Shown here piece by piece: positions 8,605-17,602 of a stretch of 41,574 nt of DNA. Where the stretch lies: the NCBI GenBank assembly GCA_025934375.1, contig JAICYD010000060.1:1-41574 (forward strand). The letters are read 5' to 3'. The stretch is from Streptosporangiaceae bacterium. GTDB lineage: Bacteria > Actinomycetota > Actinomycetes > Streptosporangiales > Streptosporangiaceae. Within the stretch, counting starts at the first letter, position 1; the number at the start of each line of letters is the position of its first letter. Under the pieces are notes generated by a model. That model was not told the DNA's origin and ran no database searches. It was given only the letters and a program-made list of their open reading frames with translations. Position numbers and translations under genes: made by a program.

Positions 8605-11076
8605 CTATTCCGCGCGCAGGACGACCGCGGGGCGCAGCCGCGCCGCGCTCCAGCCGGGGCGCAGCGCGATGAGGCCCGCCGCGGCGAGCGCGGCCGGGAT
8701 CATCCACAGCACCGGCAGCGGCGTGACCGCCGTCGTGGACAGCCCGGCCGCCGACGCGAACGCGGCCCACGCCCAGTGACCGCCGGCGATGCCGAGCGGC
8801 AGCCCGAGCGCCAGCGCGATCGCGGTGACGGTGCCCGCCTGCCAGGCGGCGACGAAGGCGAGTTGCGCGCGCAGCATGCCCAGCACCTTCAGCACCGCCA
8901 GGTCGCGCCGCCGGCGGCGGGCCGACGACAGCAGGAACTGGCCGAGGACGCCGAGGGCGAGGACCGCCAGCACGGCGGCGAGCACCGCCGGGGTGGCGTC
9001 GATGCTGGCGTAGTTGGCGACGGTGTTCGGCCGCTGGTCGGCCAGCACGCACGTCTGCTGGCCGCTTTGCTCGCACGGCGCAGAAAGCGCCCGGGTCAAG
9101 GCGGCGACGCCGGCCGCGTGGCTGGTTCCTGGCGCGAACCGCACCAGGGCGAAGTTGTACCACGGCCCCTTCTCCGGCACCGCGCCCGGTGCCGCGTTGG
9201 GCGGGACCTGCGGGGCCAGGAAGCTCGCGGTGGTCTCCGCGCCGAGGCCGATGTCGGTCGGGGTGAAGCTGCCCTGCCCGAAGGAGGGGAACACGGCGCT
9301 GCCCACGATCCGCAAGGCGCGCGACTGGCTGCCCAGCGTGACCTTGACCTGCTGCCCGACCCGCAGGCCGTGCTCGCGCAGCACCGACGTGCCCAGCACG
9401 ACCTCACCGGGCCCGCGGGGCGCCCGGCCGGCCAGCACCGTGGGGGACAGCAGCGGCCCCTGGCCGGTGGCCAGGCCGATCGCCGGGATGAGGTCCTTGC
9501 CGATCCCCAGCGCGCCGTGCACGCCGTACGTCCAGCCGGCCAGGCTCGGCCCGCGCGCCATCGCCTGGGTGAAGTCCTTGCCGGTGAACGTCGCGAACTG
9601 GATGTCGACCGCGGCGTCCCAGTCCTGGCCGTACAGCCGCGGCGTGGTGACCAGGTGCTGCAGGTTCGCGCTGAAGGTGATGGCGCCGGCCACCGCGGCG
9701 ATCGCGAGGATCGCCCCGGCGACCGCGCTGCGCGCCGGGACGGCCCCCCGCCCGCCCCGGTGCAGCGCGAACCGCACTCCGGTGGCCACCGTGACCGGCG
9801 CTCCGGCGCCGGCCAGCCAGGACGCGACGCCCGGGCGGCGCCCGGCGCTGGACGCGGCCGGGCCGTCGATCGCCGGCCGCGCCGAGGCGGACCGCCAGGC
9901 GGGGACGGCCACCCGGGCCAGCAGCAGCGCGACGATCGCCGCGAAGCCGATCCCCAGCACGCCGGCGTTGACGCTCACGCCGGGGGACGGCTCGATGAGC
10001 CGGGCCGGCCCGATCGGAGTCAGCGGGGACGCCGCCACCGCCACCGCCACCGCCAGGGCGGCGCCGGCCAGCGCGGCCGCGGCCACCTCGGCGAGGCCCG
10101 CGGCGAGCAGCTGGCGGCGGGTCATGCCGAGCGCCGCGAGCACCCCGTGGTCGGCTCCGGCCGCCGCCAGCACCCGGGTCGCGACCTGCCCGACGATGAG
10201 CAGCGCGGTGACCGCCAGGGCGAGGGCGAACAAGGTCAGCGCCACCGCCTGCGGGCGGATCGCCCGCTCGATCGTGGCCGCCTGGGCGTCCTCGTCGGCG
10301 ATGTAGAGCTGGCCCCCGGTCTCGCGGAACCTGGGGGCCAGGGCGAGGGCATTGGCGGCCTTGGTGACGTCATCGATGGATGCCCCCGGTCGCAGCTTCA
10401 CCCCGATCCCGTCGTAGCCGAGGTACCTGGGGCCGAGCTCGCGCAGCAGCGCGGGGCTGGCCACGATTTCCGACAGCCGGTCCTGGAGGGTCACCGGCAC
10501 CGCCGATCCCCGGGTGACAATGATGCCGACCACCCGCTCGGTGAGGACCCGGGGCCGCTGGGTCACGTCGTAGGCCGCGCCCAGGCGCAGGGTGCTCCCC
10601 ACGCGCAGGCCCAGCTCGCGGGCGCCGGTCTGGTCGACTGTGACCTCCCGGGGGTCATCGGAGCGGGGCAGGCGGCCGGCCAGCAGCTTGACGACGTCCA
10701 CGGTGCGGCCGTACTTGCCGTCCACGGGCACGTTCACGTTCGCGATGTTCAGCACCGAGCCGTCCGCGGCCAGCGGCTCGGCCTGGATGCCGGCCACCGT
10801 CCCGGACGCCGCCACCTGCGGCATCGCGGCGAGGGCCTGGAAGTAGCCGTGGAATCCGCTCCCGGCCGGGGCGATGAGCAGGTCCGACGCGTTTGACCAC
10901 GCCAGGTAGCGCGGGTAGGCGGTGTCGGTGCGGATCGCGCCCGCCACCGCCGCCAGCACCGCCCCGCCCGCGACCGCCGTCAGCAGGGCCAGCGCCAGCC
11001 ATCCCTGCCACCGGGAGCGCAGCCCGTGCGCGACCAGGCTCAATACCGCGCCGCCCCGGCGTGAATCACCCATCAT
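8605..11076 (-). CDS. FtsX-like ABC transporter permease
   Basis: An 823-aa paralogue of the permeases at 1723 and 4283. TM1 (LALALLTAVAGGAVLAAVAG) is followed by IRTDTAYPRYLAWSNASDL. It then has an extracytoplasmic domain, an FtsX domain (VLAALGMTRRQLLAAG), TM plus TTPRLYGQDWDAAVD, a second extracytoplasmic domain, and a C-terminal FtsX domain (SSARRRRRDLAVLKVLGML) ending RPAVVLRAE. The start is ATG 11076 or the adjacent ATG 11073; no Shine-Dalgarno is visible, so a leaderless message is possible. The frame is open further upstream but that sequence is not protein-like and overlaps the divergent promoter. It is divergent from the receiver-cyclase gene at 11210, and the operon with its ABC ATPase begins just beyond. 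Confidence 0.9.
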   Translation of the reverse strand: MMGDSRRGGAVLSLVAHGLRSRWQGWLALALLTAVAGGAVLAAVAGAIRTDTAYPRYLAWSNASDLLIAPAGSGFHGYFQALAAMPQVAASGTVAGIQAEPLAADGSVLNIANVNVPVDGKYGRTVDVVKLLAGRLPRSDDPREVTVDQTGARELGLRVGSTLRLGAAYDVTQRPRVLTERVVGIIVTRGSAVPVTLQDRLSEIVASPALLRELGPRYLGYDGIGVKLRPGASIDDVTKAANALALAPRFRETGGQLYIADEDAQAATIERAIRPQAVALTLFALALAVTALLIVGQVATRVLAAAGADHGVLAALGMTRRQLLAAGLAEVAAAALAGAALAVAVAVAASPLTPIGPARLIEPSPGVSVNAGVLGIGFAAIVALLLARVAVPAWRSASARPAIDGPAASSAGRRPGVASWLAGAGAPVTVATGVRFALHRGGRGAVPARSAVAGAILAIAAVAGAITFSANLQHLVTTPRLYGQDWDAAVDIQFATFTGKDFTQAMARGPSLAGWTYGVHGALGIGKDLIPAIGLATGQGPLLSPTVLAGRAPRGPGEVVLGTSVLREHGLRVGQQVKVTLGSQSRALRIVGSAVFPSFGQGSFTPTDIGLGAETTASFLAPQVPPNAAPGAVPEKGPWYNFALVRFAPGTSHAAGVAALTRALSAPCEQSGQQTCVLADQRPNTVANYASIDATPAVLAAVLAVLALGVLGQFLLSSARRRRRDLAVLKVLGMLRAQLAFVAAWQAGTVTAIALALGLPLGIAGGHWAWAAFASAAGLSTTAVTPLPVLWMIPAALAAAGLIALRPGWSAARLRPAVVLRAE

Positions 11077-11133
11077 GGCGCAGAACCGTACCGGTGCCGC
11101 CAGTCCCCGCCAAGGGGGCTGCCGCACACTCCA

Positions 11134-11150
11134 TGGTGTGCTTAACACCA
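11134..11150. promoter_or_regulatory. Inverted repeat in the divergent permease / receiver-cyclase promoter region
   Basis: TGGTGT-GCTTA-ACACCA is a perfect 6-bp inverted repeat with a 5-base spacer in the 133-bp region between the FtsX gene (start 11076, -) and the receiver-cyclase gene (start 11210, +). The location fits an operator serving either or both directions. No regulator is assigned. Confidence 0.35.
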
Positions 11151-11209
11151 CCAATAGTCTCCGGTTTCCACACTTGGCCTGGAGACCCCTCGTATGGGAA
11201 AACTGCAGG

Positions 11210-12565
11210 GTGGAGCGGGATTCCATTAGCGTGTTCCTGGCCGACGACAACCTGATCGTCCGCACGGGAGTGAAGGCGCTCATCGAGCGCCATGCCGACC
11301 TGCGCGTCGTCGGCGTGGCCGCCGACTATGACGGCGTCGTCGACGGCTGCGCCGACCACGAGCCGCACGTGCTCGTCACCGACGTGCGCATGCCGCCGTC
11401 GTTTCACCGCGAGGGCATCGACGCGGCCAAGGAAGTGCGCAAGCGCCACCCCGGCACCGGCGTCGTCATCCTCAGCCAGTACGACGACCCCGAGTACGCG
11501 GTGTCGCTGCTCGCCGAGGGGTCATCCGGTTACGGGTACCTGCTGAAGGACCGGGTAGCCGAAGGCGACCAGCTGGCCGAGGCGATCCGCGCGGTCGCCA
11601 CCGGCGGCACGGCGCTGGACCCGGCGATCGTCGAGTCGCTGGTCCGGCCGGTCGTGTCCCCCGGCGGGCTGACGCCGGCCGAGGAGGCACTGCTGGGGCA
11701 GGTCGCGGAGGGCAAGACGATCAAGGCGATCGCAGCCGCCCGGAACCTGCCCCCGGAGGCGGTGGACGCCGAGGTGGAGGCGGTGTTCGTCAAGCTCGCC
11801 ACCGGGGTGTCGGCGGGCAGCCAGGCGGCCCTGTCCCGGCTGCGCCAGCTGCACCAGGCCATCGTGGCGGGCAAGGAGCAGGGCGAGACCCTGTCCCGGC
11901 TGCTGCCCTCGGGCCTGGCCGACAAGCTCAAGGGCACGGCGCTGCGGATCGGCGAGACCGAGCGGGTGACCGTCACGGTGCTGATGAGCGACATCCGCAA
12001 GTACTCGACGATCGCCGAGCACGCCGACCCGAGCCAGCTGGCCAGCCAGCTCAACGCCCACCGGGCCGCGATGAACCACGCCATCCTCGGCGAGGGCGGC
12101 ACGGTGATGCAGTTCGTCGGCGACGCCGTCATGGCGGTCTTCGGCGCGCCGTTCCCGCAGGCCGACCACGCGGACCGGGCGGTCGCCGCCGCCGCGGGCA
12201 TGCACGCGCGGCAGGCGCGGATCAACGCCGGGTGGCGGATGGCCGGGCTGCCGGAGTTCGGCCTGGGCATCGGCCTGTCCACCGGGCAGGCCGCCGCTGC
12301 CCTGCTCGGGTCCCCCGAGCGGCTGGAGTACACGCTGGTGGGCGACACGGTGAACCTGGCTCAGCGGCTGCAGCAGTTCGCCGACGCCGGCGAGACCGTG
12401 CTCTCGCAGGCCACCAGGGCAGTCCTCACCGCGGCGGTGCCGGCGGTGGCGCTGCCGCCCCAGCTCGTGAAGGGCCGCGACACCCCGGTCGTCGCCTTCA
12501 AGGTGGCCCGGGAGTCGCCCGCGCTGCCGGTCACCCCCGGGCTGCCGGTCACCCCAGGATCGTAG
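11210..12565 (+). CDS. Response regulator fused to a class III adenylate/guanylate cyclase domain
   Basis: A 451-aa three-part protein. Residues 5-140 form a NarL-type receiver with acidic pocket D12/D13, phospho-acceptor D58 (LVTDVRMPP) and K113. Residues about 150-200 align with the LuxR-type helix-turn-helix of the regulator at 16795 but look diverged. Residues about 250-430 are a class III nucleotide cyclase homology domain with both metal aspartates (D261 in LMSDIRKYS, D305 in FVGDAVMAVFG) and the transition-state Asn/Arg block (VGDTVNLAQRLQ). It should make cAMP (or cGMP) under control of phosphorylation. Start GTG 11210 was chosen because it leaves the receiver intact; no strong RBS is seen. 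It is followed 16 bp later by the ABC ATPase gene and then a histidine kinase, a probable operon. The tail contains a small VTPGLPVTPG repeat. Confidence 0.9.
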   Translation: MERDSISVFLADDNLIVRTGVKALIERHADLRVVGVAADYDGVVDGCADHEPHVLVTDVRMPPSFHREGIDAAKEVRKRHPGTGVVILSQYDDPEYAVSLLAEGSSGYGYLLKDRVAEGDQLAEAIRAVATGGTALDPAIVESLVRPVVSPGGLTPAEEALLGQVAEGKTIKAIAAARNLPPEAVDAEVEAVFVKLATGVSAGSQAALSRLRQLHQAIVAGKEQGETLSRLLPSGLADKLKGTALRIGETERVTVTVLMSDIRKYSTIAEHADPSQLASQLNAHRAAMNHAILGEGGTVMQFVGDAVMAVFGAPFPQADHADRAVAAAAGMHARQARINAGWRMAGLPEFGLGIGLSTGQAAAALLGSPERLEYTLVGDTVNLAQRLQQFADAGETVLSQATRAVLTAAVPAVALPPQLVKGRDTPVVAFKVARESPALPVTPGLPVTPGS

Positions 12566-12581
12566 GAGAGGGAAGAAGAAG

Positions 12582-13376
12582 ATGAGCGACATGACCACCG
12601 CCCGCAGCGCGCCGGCGCCTGACGTCCCCGCCCTTGAGGTACGGGGCGTGCGCAAGACGTTCGAGGCCGAGAACGCGCCGGTGCGCGCGCTGCGCGGCGT
12701 TGACCTGACCGTCGCCCAGGGGGAGTTCATCGCCGTCATGGGCCCGTCCGGCTGCGGCAAGTCGACCCTGCTGAACCTGGTCGCCGGGCTGGACGTGCCC
12801 GACGAGGGCGCGATCACGGTCGCCGGGGAGGAAGTCACCGGGCGCGGCGAGGACGACCTGGCCCGCATGCGGCGCCGTCACATGGGCATCGTCTTCCAGT
12901 TCTTCAACCTGCTGGAGGGCATGACCGTGCTGGAGAACGTGGTCCTCCCGTCGGTCATCGCCGGCCGCAAGCGCAAGATGGCCGAGACCCGCGCCCGGGA
13001 CCTGCTGGACCTGCTCGGCATCAGCGACAAGGCATCGGCGGCCCCCGGCGTGCTGTCCGGCGGGCAGCGGCAGCGGCTGGCGATCGCCCGCGCGCTGGCC
13101 AACGAGCCGACCCTGCTGCTGGCCGACGAGCCGACCGGCGCGCTGGACTCCGCCGGCGGCGCCGAGATCATCGAGTTGCTGCGGCGGCTGCACAAGGGCG
13201 GCCAGACCATCATCCTGGTCACCCACGACCCCGCGGTCGCCGAGGCGGCCGGGCGCGTCGTCCGGATGCGCGACGGCCGGGTCGTCAGTGACGACTCCGC
13301 CGCTCCCGGCGGATCCGGCCAGTCGCCTGCCTCGAGGGCGGCCGGCGCGACGCCGGCGCACGCGGAGAGGTGGTGA
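12582..13376 (+). CDS. ABC transporter ATP-binding protein, LolD/MacB type
   Basis: A 264-aa cytoplasmic ATPase that would energise FtsX-type permeases. Visible motifs are Walker A GPSGCGKST (K60), Q-loop VFQFFNLL, signature LSGGQRQRLAIARAL (158-172), Walker B LLLADEPTGALD (E183) and switch histidine in LVTHDP. The EPTGALD and FFNLL features are typical of the LolD/MacB/FtsE subfamily. RBS GGAGAGGGAAGAAG lies just upstream of ATG 12582. It is the only ATPase gene in the window, while four FtsX permeases flank it, so it may serve several of them. Its stop overlaps the start of the histidine kinase gene. Confidence 0.95.
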   Translation: MSDMTTARSAPAPDVPALEVRGVRKTFEAENAPVRALRGVDLTVAQGEFIAVMGPSGCGKSTLLNLVAGLDVPDEGAITVAGEEVTGRGEDDLARMRRRHMGIVFQFFNLLEGMTVLENVVLPSVIAGRKRKMAETRARDLLDLLGISDKASAAPGVLSGGQRQRLAIARALANEPTLLLADEPTGALDSAGGAEIIELLRRLHKGGQTIILVTHDPAVAEAAGRVVRMRDGRVVSDDSAAPGGSGQSPASRAAGATPAHAERW

Positions 13377-15568
13377 CCGTCACCGGGAAGCCGACCGTCG
13401 CCGCGACCACGGAGCCCGCGCCCCTGGCCGCGCCCGGCGACTCCCCCTCCCCCGCCCCCGCCTCGCCAGGGCGCCTCCTACTGGCCGGCGTCCTGGTGCC
13501 CCTGGCCGCCATCGGGGTGGCGGCGGGCACGCTGGCCGTCCACATGCCCGGCGGGATCACCGGCGTCGCCGCCGTCACCGCCGCGCTGGTCATCACCTGG
13601 GCGCTGGTCGCCCTCGCGACGGCCCGGTCCCGTGAGCGCACGCCGCAATGGCAGTTGGCGGCCGGGACGCTGATCGCCGCCATCGCGGCCGCCGCCGGCC
13701 GTGTTTGCGCGAGCACCGTCACCGCGGCCCCGGCGTGGCACCACCACCTCGCCATCGTCATCGCCGACATCGCCGGCCCGGCCCTCGTCGCGATCTCGGT
13801 TCACCTGGAGCTGTCGCTGCCCGATGGCCGGCTGTCCGCCGCGGTGCATTCCTCGCCAGCGCGCCGGGCCGTGGTCATCGCCGGGTACGCGATGGCCGCC
13901 ATCGCCGCCGCGGCCCTGGCCGGCACCGCGACCCCGGTCCCCGCGTGGGCGGGCATCCTGGCGTGGTCGCTGGCGACCGCGTGCGCGCTGCCCGCCGCGC
14001 GGATGCGCTACGCCAGCGCCGCCGGGCGCGACCGGGAACGACTGCAGTGGGCCGCGATCGGCACCGTCGTGGCCTGCACCGTCGCGCTGTCGGTCGCCGT
14101 GCTGTACCTGCTCGTCGGCTGGCCCGACCCGATGCCGCCGGCCGCCGAGGCCGCCATGGCCGGGGTGCCGCTGGGCCTGCTGGCCGCGGCCGTGCCGAAG
14201 CTGGGCCAGCGGGCCGGCCGGGCACTGGTGCAGGTGCTGGCGATCGCCGGGTTCGCGGCCACCGTCGCGGTGATCTACCTGGTCGTCATCCTCGGGCTCG
14301 GCCGGCCGCCGACCGACAGCGCTGACCAGGAGATCCTCGGCTTGTCGATGGTCGCCGCCGCGGTCGCCGCGGCCAGCTTCGCCCCCGCCCGCGAGCGGCT
14401 CACCGACTGGGCCAACCGGCAGGTCTTCGGCGCCCGCCAGGCACCCGACCAGGTGCTGCGCACCTTCGGCAGCCGGATGACCCGCGCGATCAGCATGGAT
14501 GAGCTGCTGTTGCAGCTGGCCGAGTCGCTGCGCAAGACCATGACGCTGGCCGCCGCCGAGGTCTACACCGGCACCGGCGACGTCCTGGAGCGGGTGGCGT
14601 CCGTTCCCGACGCCGGCCCCGGGCCACGGTCGGTCCTGGTCGGGGAGCGGGAGCGCCCCGTGGTGGCCCGCGCCGGGGTGTCCGGGCACGCCTGGGCCGC
14701 CGTGTGGCTGCCGGCGCTGCTGGAGGGCCGCTCGGGCGCCTCCATCCGGGTCGCCCCGGTCAGCCACGCCGGGGACCTGCTGGGCCTGCTCGTGGTCCAG
14801 CGCCCGGCCGGCGGCGACCAGTTCTCCGAGGAAGACGACCGGGTGCTGACCGAGCTGGCCCGCCAGGTCGGGCTCGCCGTCCACAACGCCCGGCTGGACA
14901 CCGCGCTGGCGACCACCCTCGATGAGCTGCGCAAGCAGGCCGACGAGCTGCGCCAGTCGCGCGCCCGCATCGTGGCCAGCGCCAACGCCGAGCGCCGCAA
15001 GGTCGAGCGGGACCTGCACGACGGCGCCCAGCAGCACCTGGTAGCGCTGGCGGTCAACCTGCGCCTGCTGCGCGACATCGTCGACGAGGACCCGCAGCTG
15101 GCCACCGAGATGCTCGACCAGCTCGCCGATGAGGTCAAGGCGACCATCCAGGAGCTGCGCGACCTCGCTCACGGCATCTACCCGCCGCTCCTGGCCGACA
15201 GCGGCCTGTCCGAGGCGCTGAAGGCCGCCGGGCGGCGCAGCACGCTGCCGGTGACCGTCACCGCCGATGGCATCGGCCGGTACTCCCTGGAGATCGAGTC
15301 CGCGATCTACTTCTGCTGCCTGGAGGCGCTGCAGAACGCGGCCAAGCACGCCCCCGGCGCGACCGTGGCGATCCGCGTCTGGGAGGAATCCGGTGGCCTG
15401 CTGTTCTCGGTCATCGATGACGGCCCCGGCTTCGACGCCAGCGTCGCCCGCCAGGGCCACGGCTACGTCAACATGGCCGACCGGCTCGGCGCCATCGGCG
15501 GCACCGTCCGCTGGGACTCCCAGCCCGCGCGGGGCTCGCGGATCTCCGGCTCGGTCCCCCTTGTCTGA
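13373..15568 (+). CDS. Membrane histidine kinase, NarL/DesK family (HisKA_3)
   Basis: A 731-aa sensor kinase. A Pro/Ala-rich N-terminus is followed by about eight hydrophobic segments (residues 35-320), including HLELSLPDGRL, the loop typical of actinobacterial multi-TM kinases. A GAF-like domain spans about 390-515 with a short coiled coil at about 515-540. The dimerisation/phosphotransfer box ERDLHDGAQQHL has phospho-acceptor H549. The HATPase_c domain has N-box EALQNAAKHA (N655), G1 DDGPGF and G2 GHGYVNMADRLG. Start GTG 13373 gives a GTGA overlap with the ATPase stop and sits six bases from GGAG (13363-13366); GTG 13370 is the alternative. Its partner is probably the receiver-cyclase two genes upstream and/or the receivers at 15648 and 16795. 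Confidence 0.93.
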   Translation: MTVTGKPTVAATTEPAPLAAPGDSPSPAPASPGRLLLAGVLVPLAAIGVAAGTLAVHMPGGITGVAAVTAALVITWALVALATARSRERTPQWQLAAGTLIAAIAAAAGRVCASTVTAAPAWHHHLAIVIADIAGPALVAISVHLELSLPDGRLSAAVHSSPARRAVVIAGYAMAAIAAAALAGTATPVPAWAGILAWSLATACALPAARMRYASAAGRDRERLQWAAIGTVVACTVALSVAVLYLLVGWPDPMPPAAEAAMAGVPLGLLAAAVPKLGQRAGRALVQVLAIAGFAATVAVIYLVVILGLGRPPTDSADQEILGLSMVAAAVAAASFAPARERLTDWANRQVFGARQAPDQVLRTFGSRMTRAISMDELLLQLAESLRKTMTLAAAEVYTGTGDVLERVASVPDAGPGPRSVLVGERERPVVARAGVSGHAWAAVWLPALLEGRSGASIRVAPVSHAGDLLGLLVVQRPAGGDQFSEEDDRVLTELARQVGLAVHNARLDTALATTLDELRKQADELRQSRARIVASANAERRKVERDLHDGAQQHLVALAVNLRLLRDIVDEDPQLATEMLDQLADEVKATIQELRDLAHGIYPPLLADSGLSEALKAAGRRSTLPVTVTADGIGRYSLEIESAIYFCCLEALQNAAKHAPGATVAIRVWEESGGLLFSVIDDGPGFDASVARQGHGYVNMADRLGAIGGTVRWDSQPARGSRISGSVPLV

Positions 15569-15612
15569 AGGTAGCGATCTGAGGGATCAGCCCGGACGGC
15601 CGTTAAGGAATT

Positions 15613-15638
15613 GTCCCGCCCAACGAAGTGGGCGGGAC
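15613..15638. terminator. Bidirectional terminator between kinase and stand-alone receiver genes
   Basis: GTCCCGCCCA-acgaag-TGGGCGGGAC is a perfect 10-bp stem with a 6-base loop. It lies between the convergent stop codons at 15568 (+) and 15648 (-), so it can serve both directions. Confidence 0.8.
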
Positions 15639-15647
15639 TGCCGGTGG

Positions 15648-16040
<393 letters not shown>

Positions 16041-16070
16041 GCATTAAGACTTTCACAGCAGGCCCGCGCT

Positions 16071-16116
16071 GCCCATGGTGGTGCCATCACCATGGGCGGG
16101 TGTGGGTACCCGCCCA
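16071..16116 (-). promoter_or_regulatory. Two overlapping, mutually exclusive hairpins
   Basis: Hairpin A is GCCCATGGTG (16071-16080) with CACCATGGGC (16088-16097), a perfect 10-bp stem. Hairpin B is TGGGCGGGT (16093-16101) with ACCCGCCCA (16108-16116), a perfect 9-bp stem with loop GTGGGT. They share 16093-16097, so only one can fully form. They sit between the SRPBCC stop (16120) and the receiver start (16040), both on the minus strand. B alone would be an ordinary terminator for the SRPBCC gene. Together they resemble an attenuator-type arrangement. Confidence 0.5.
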
Positions 16117-16119
16117 CGG

Positions 16120-16611
16120 TCAGCCGGGCTCGGAGGGCTGGGCCTGCGCGTAGGCCTTCAAGGCGGCCAGGGTGCGCAGGTTCTCCTGGTCGAAGCGGGC
16201 GGTGATCAGTGGCCGCAGCGGGCGGGCGGGGGCGGGCATGGTGATGTCGAGCACCAGCCACCGGGTGACCCGCGTGATCTCGTCGCGGGCTTCCAGGGAG
16301 TAGTGGATGTGGACGTCGATGGTGGCCCGCGCCCGCGGGACGCTGATGGTGTGGTGGAAGTCCAGTGACCCGGGCGGCTGGAAGCCGGTCACGCTGCCCC
16401 ACCAGTCCTTCCCGGCGACGCCCGGCTTGCCGTCGTGGTAGCGGCTGCCGCAGCGGACCGGGTAGGGCTCCACGTCGGTGGTGTGCCCGAAGTCGTCCGA
16501 CCCGGGCAGCCACTGGCCGTAGTTCGGCAGGTCGGCCAGCACCGAGAACAGCACGGCGGGCGGGGCGGCGACGTCGACGGCGTAGAACTTGTGCCACTGG
16601 GACCTTGCCAT
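16120..16611 (-). CDS. SRPBCC (START/polyketide-cyclase-like) family protein
   Basis: A 163-aa soluble protein with the helix-grip layout of SRPBCC/polyketide cyclase-like proteins. An N-terminal strand VDVAAPPAVLFSVLADLPNYGQWLPG is followed by beta strands containing FQPPGSLDFHHTISV and RVTRWLVLDI, and a long C-terminal helix (FDQENLRTLAALKAYAQAQ). The first strand and its AAPPAVLFSVLADLPNY pattern are the best evidence. Such proteins bind small hydrophobic ligands; ligand and reaction are unknown. Start ATG 16611. It lies between two response-regulator genes on the same strand, but a gap of about 180 bp separates it from the upstream one. Confidence 0.75.
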   Translation of the reverse strand: MARSQWHKFYAVDVAAPPAVLFSVLADLPNYGQWLPGSDDFGHTTDVEPYPVRCGSRYHDGKPGVAGKDWWGSVTGFQPPGSLDFHHTISVPRARATIDVHIHYSLEARDEITRVTRWLVLDITMPAPARPLRPLITARFDQENLRTLAALKAYAQAQPSEPG

Positions 16612-16794
16612 GCCTGTATGGGTATCACCATTTGCCCGCGCCGGCGAAGGTTGGGCCGATGTGCTTAGGCAGGGGCCAGGGCAGCTAGTCGCCGTGCTCG
16701 GAACCCAGCGCGTAGTCCTCGCCGCCAGCGTGACCGGCCTCGCCTGGGCACCGCCCGGGGCGTGAGGAGCAGCGCTCAGCCAGGTGGGGAAGGC

Positions 16795-17457
16795 TCAGCC
16801 GCCGAGGAACACCAGGACCGCCTTGACGCGGCGGTTGACGTCTTTCTCCTCCGACAGGCCCAGCTTGGCGAAGATCGAGTTGATGTGCTTTTCGACCGCG
16901 CGCTCGGTGACGAACAGCGCCGACGCGATCGCCGCGTTGCTCTTGCCCTGCGCCATCTCGCCGAGGATCTCCGATTCCCGCGCGGTCAGCGAGGCCAGGC
17001 CGGAGTGCTTTTCCCGGGCGCGTGCCCGGACCAGCTCGTCGATCACGGCCGGGTCGATCACCGAGCCGCCTTCGGCTACCGTCCGGATCGCCCGGACCAG
17101 CTCATCAACGCTGGCGACGCGCTCCTTCAGCAGGTAGGCGCGCCCGGCCGACCCGTGCTCCAGCAGCGCCACCGCGTAGGCGGGGGCGACGTACTGGCTG
17201 AGCACCACCACGCCGGCCGACGGATGGTGCTCACGCAGCCAGATCGCCGCCTGAATGCCCTCGTCCTTGCCGGTGGGCGGCATGCGGATGTCGGTGACGA
17301 TGACGTCGGGTCGCTGGTCGGCGACCAGGCTGAGCAGCCCGGGAAGGTCGGAGGCGACCCCGGCCAGCTCAAAGTCCTTGGTGGCGGACACCAGGCGGGA
17401 GATGCCCTCCCGGAGCAGCACATTGTCCTCGGCCAGGACAACCCGAATCACGTTCAT
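16795..17457 (-). CDS. NarL/FixJ-type response regulator with LuxR helix-turn-helix
   Basis: A 220-aa transcription regulator. The receiver at residues 3-125 has E10/D11 pocket, phospho-acceptor D56 (IVTDIRMPP) and lysine in AYLLKERV. The C-terminal LuxR HTH is at about 148-205 (SLTARESEILGEMAQGKSN, then TERAVEKHINSIFAKLGL). The receiver closely resembles that of the receiver-cyclase at 11210 (both have TDxRMPP and VVxLSQY), so the two are paralogues likely to share a kinase. Start ATG 17457 was chosen because it precedes the receiver directly. TACTAT (17467-17472 on the minus strand) nine bases upstream may be the -10 box of a nearly leaderless mRNA. It is divergent from the cNMP-binding gene at 17603. 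Confidence 0.92.
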   Translation of the reverse strand: MNVIRVVLAEDNVLLREGISRLVSATKDFELAGVASDLPGLLSLVADQRPDVIVTDIRMPPTGKDEGIQAAIWLREHHPSAGVVVLSQYVAPAYAVALLEHGSAGRAYLLKERVASVDELVRAIRTVAEGGSVIDPAVIDELVRARAREKHSGLASLTARESEILGEMAQGKSNAAIASALFVTERAVEKHINSIFAKLGLSEEKDVNRRVKAVLVFLGG

Positions 17458-17590
17458 AGGGCTGACATAGTATCCGCAACCACTGCCAGGCCCGGGAGGG
17501 GCTGACCGGGAAAATCCTCCGGAACAAAGCGTGGTGCTAGCACTCCGATAAGCACGCGCAGGCATCCTGGCCGGGGCCGGCCGGCCGATC

Positions 17591-17596
17591 TAGCGT
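17591..17596 (+). promoter_or_regulatory. -10 box TAGCGT of a leaderless transcript
   Basis: TAGCGT is followed by six bases and then ATG 17603. The same box-N6-start geometry recurs at 20912 and 30226 in this window, matching the TANNNT arrangement known for leaderless actinobacterial mRNAs. No clear -35 is seen. Confidence 0.55.
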
Positions 17597-17602
17597 CGGG
17601 GT

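Noticed and set aside
8453..9163. N-terminal extension of the amino-acid permease (frame open to 9163)
   Set aside because: The sequence is Arg/Ala-rich shadow of the overlapping permease gene, while a GTG with perfect AGGAGG starts at 8452.
8590..10896. Long plus-strand open frame opposite the FtsX permease
   Set aside because: Composition (Arg, Gly, Gln, Asp-rich, no hydrophobic core) is that of an antisense shadow in high-GC DNA.
13478..15460. Long minus-strand open frame opposite the histidine kinase
   Set aside because: It is an antisense shadow; the plus strand carries complete kinase motifs.
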